A DNA stretch of 64,000 nt, taken from the NCBI GenBank assembly GCA_934339365.1, contig CAKRHW010000009.1:1-64000 (forward strand), read 5' to 3'. Source of the stretch: an uncultured Lachnospiraceae bacterium (GTDB taxonomy: Bacteria > Bacillota > Clostridia > Lachnospirales > Lachnospiraceae). The position numbers were made by a program, and so were the translations under genes. Under the pieces are notes generated by a model. It searched no databases, was not told where the DNA came from, and saw only the letters and a program-made list of their open reading frames with translations. Positions within the stretch are counted from its first letter, which is position 1; the number at the start of each line of letters is the position of its first letter. This document shows, in pieces, positions 62,753 through 64,000 of the stretch.

Positions 62753-63006
62753 TTTAACCTCCGATCTTTTTGTTACAAGTAAGATTCCACTAACTAATAT
62801 AGCATGATTCTAACAAAAGGAACAAGAGAGTTAATGAGAAAATAATTCAATGTAACAACTTTCACTATAATATGTAGAAAAGAGTGATTCGAAAAAAGTT
62901 TCCTGAAAGTTAACTTTGATGACCCCAAATTGCATGTAGTTCCATTGAGTTTTAAGGGGAAGTTGGATATAATATAGAAAATATAAAACATAAATGAGGA
63001 AATAGA

Positions 63007-63918
63007 ATGGATACATCGAAAAAAGATAAGGCGTTTTATCACCTTCCGGGCTTGTTTGAATTTTATGAATTGTATCAGGCGTTTTTACCACTATTTTATG
63101 AGCACAGAGAGTATTTTTATGACTGGTGTGACATTGGCTCCATTTATGGTGCTCCGTCTGATTGCCTGTGGGGAGGAGGACGCGTGGGGAGTGGAGATTA
63201 CGAGCCACGAGAGGTGTTAGAAATGATGCAGGAATATGGAATTTCTGCCAGACTGACATTTAGCAATTCTCTGCTGAAGGAAGAGCACCTTTTAGACAGA
63301 AAATGTAATGATCTTTGCAGGTTATTTGATGAAAGCAGGAAAGTTAGAAATGGCGTTATTGTTCATTCCGATTTATTATTAAAGTATTTAGAAAAAAATT
63401 ATCCGAATCTTTATGTTGTGTCTTCGACCACGAAGGTATTAACGGACTTCGGAAAATTGGTAGAAGAGGTGGACAGAGATGATTTCCGTTATGTTGTACC
63501 GGATTTTCGCTTAAATAAGCTTTACGATAAATGGAGTACCCTGTCAGAAGCGGAGAAAGATAAGATAGAATGGTTATGTAATGAATGCTGTTGGTTTGGC
63601 TGTAAGGACAGAAAATGGTGTTATGAAACAGTGAGTCGTCAAAACCTTGGAGAAAATTGTCCTGATTATCACTGCCAGGCACCAGATGCCAGTGATGGCT
63701 ATCGTTTTTCTAAAGCAATGGAGAATCCGGGATTTATTGGCATAGAGGATATTAAAAATGTGTACCTTCCAATGGGATTTTCCAATTTTAAGATAGAAGG
63801 CCGGGGACTGGGAAGTGCTTTAGTTCTGGAATTTCTGTTCTATTATATGACAAGACCGGAGTATCAGCTGAAGGTTCGAGAAGAAATATATTTAGATAAT
63901 ATGTTGGATTTGTTTTAA
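63007..63918 (+). CDS. U32-peptidase-like protein with cysteine cluster
   Basis: 303 residues. The C-terminal FSNFKIEGRGLGSALVLEF resembles the KIEGR motif of the U32 family, and the cluster CNECCWFGCKDRKWCYE followed by CPDYHC parallels the iron-sulfur cysteines of U32 proteins such as TrhP and UbiU/V. The middle (residues about 110-190) fits an alternating beta-alpha barrel: GVIVHSDLLLKYLEKNYPNL, VSSTTKV, VVPDFRLNKL. Role unknown; RNA hydroxylation is one activity of the family. No close operon partner. Confidence 0.6.
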   Translation: MDTSKKDKAFYHLPGLFEFYELYQAFLPLFYEHREYFYDWCDIGSIYGAPSDCLWGGGRVGSGDYEPREVLEMMQEYGISARLTFSNSLLKEEHLLDRKCNDLCRLFDESRKVRNGVIVHSDLLLKYLEKNYPNLYVVSSTTKVLTDFGKLVEEVDRDDFRYVVPDFRLNKLYDKWSTLSEAEKDKIEWLCNECCWFGCKDRKWCYETVSRQNLGENCPDYHCQAPDASDGYRFSKAMENPGFIGIEDIKNVYLPMGFSNFKIEGRGLGSALVLEFLFYYMTRPEYQLKVREEIYLDNMLDLF

Positions 63919-64000
63919 TGATGAGAATCAGAGAAAAGTTTGGAAAGGGTTTTTCACGTTCTAATTTGCAGAATATGAGGGCGTTGTATCTTGCATATCC
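63918..64000 (+). CDS. start of a DUF1016 (YhcG-like) gene, apparently 5'-truncated, cut by the window edge
   Basis: From ATG at 63918 the frame reads FGKGFSRSNLQNMRALYLAY, a close match to the conserved core of the DUF1016 N-terminal domain (GKGFS..NL..MR.FY). Normal family members have about 40-60 residues before this core; here an in-frame stop (63897-63899) lies just upstream. It may be a remnant of a restriction-like nuclease gene, or a shortened version. The ATG overlaps the previous stop. Confidence 0.5.
   Translation, partial: MMRIREKFGKGFSRSNLQNMRALYLAY

Overview
This 64 kb window is the replication-origin region of a low-GC Firmicute, most likely a member of the Lachnospiraceae (Clostridia). 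The evidence is the gene order around dnaA, the AdhE, DUF4446 and PSP1-family proteins, the yaaO-gmk-holB-ricT-yabB-rsmI block, strong consensus SigA promoters with 17 bp spacers, and the AT-rich coding style. The genus cannot be fixed from the sequence alone.

Layout. Positions 1-560 hold three tandem minus-strand promoters and a leader typical of an rRNA operon that runs off the left edge, plus tRNA-Ser(GCU) with its own promoter. From 0.7 to 11 kb every gene is on the minus strand: the two-subunit iron-sulfur fumarase, then gyrA, gyrB, recF, yaaA, dnaN and dnaA. oriC is bipartite: DnaA boxes lie between dnaN and dnaA (9.50-9.65 kb) and upstream of dnaA (11.37-11.59 kb), the latter containing a perfect 65 bp palindrome. 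From 11.8 kb the genes are mostly on the plus strand: rpmH, rnpA, yidD, yidC, khpB, mnmE, mnmG, rsmG, then a coiled-coil protein of unknown function, a cluster of three parS sites, parA, parB and a DUF4446 gene. Strand bias thus flips at the origin, as expected for bidirectional replication.

From 24 to 35 kb is a mixed stretch: tRNA-Arg(CCU) and serS (minus strand), adhE (highly expressed style), an unknown membrane protein, and a MacB/FtsX-type ABC exporter convergent with a histidine kinase/response regulator pair. The two meet at a shared terminator and a near-perfect parS. From 35.4 to 40.3 kb is a three-gene unit: a VTC-domain protein, a DUF4956 membrane protein and a 1162-residue secreted protein with a long Thr/Glu-rich repeat stalk and a beta-helix carbohydrate-binding-like domain. 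A possible structured 5' leader precedes an APH-type kinase at 40.6-41.5 kb, followed by an ABC-F ATPase and the yaaO-to-rsmI housekeeping block, an undecaprenol/diacylglycerol kinase, and a phasin-like gene next to a UbiB-family kinase.

From 51.6 to 60.8 kb is a sulfate assimilation operon: sulfate-binding lipoprotein, a fused CysT-CysW permease, CysA, an AprA-type flavoprotein APS reductase with its ferredoxin partner, CysD, CysN and an Rrf2 regulator. Sulfate would be imported, activated to APS by CysDN and reduced to sulfite by the AprA-like pair; no CysH, CysC or sulfite reductase is present in the window. The right end carries a secreted protein joining a ZinT-like domain to GLUG repeats, a U32-peptidase-like protein with a cysteine cluster, and the apparent 5'-truncated start of a DUF1016 gene.

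The best candidates for something undescribed are the structured leader at 40.6 kb, the degenerate kinase-like protein beside parS, the oriC palindrome, the VTC/DUF4956/stalked beta-helix unit, and the ZinT-GLUG fusion. None is proven novel by sequence reading alone.
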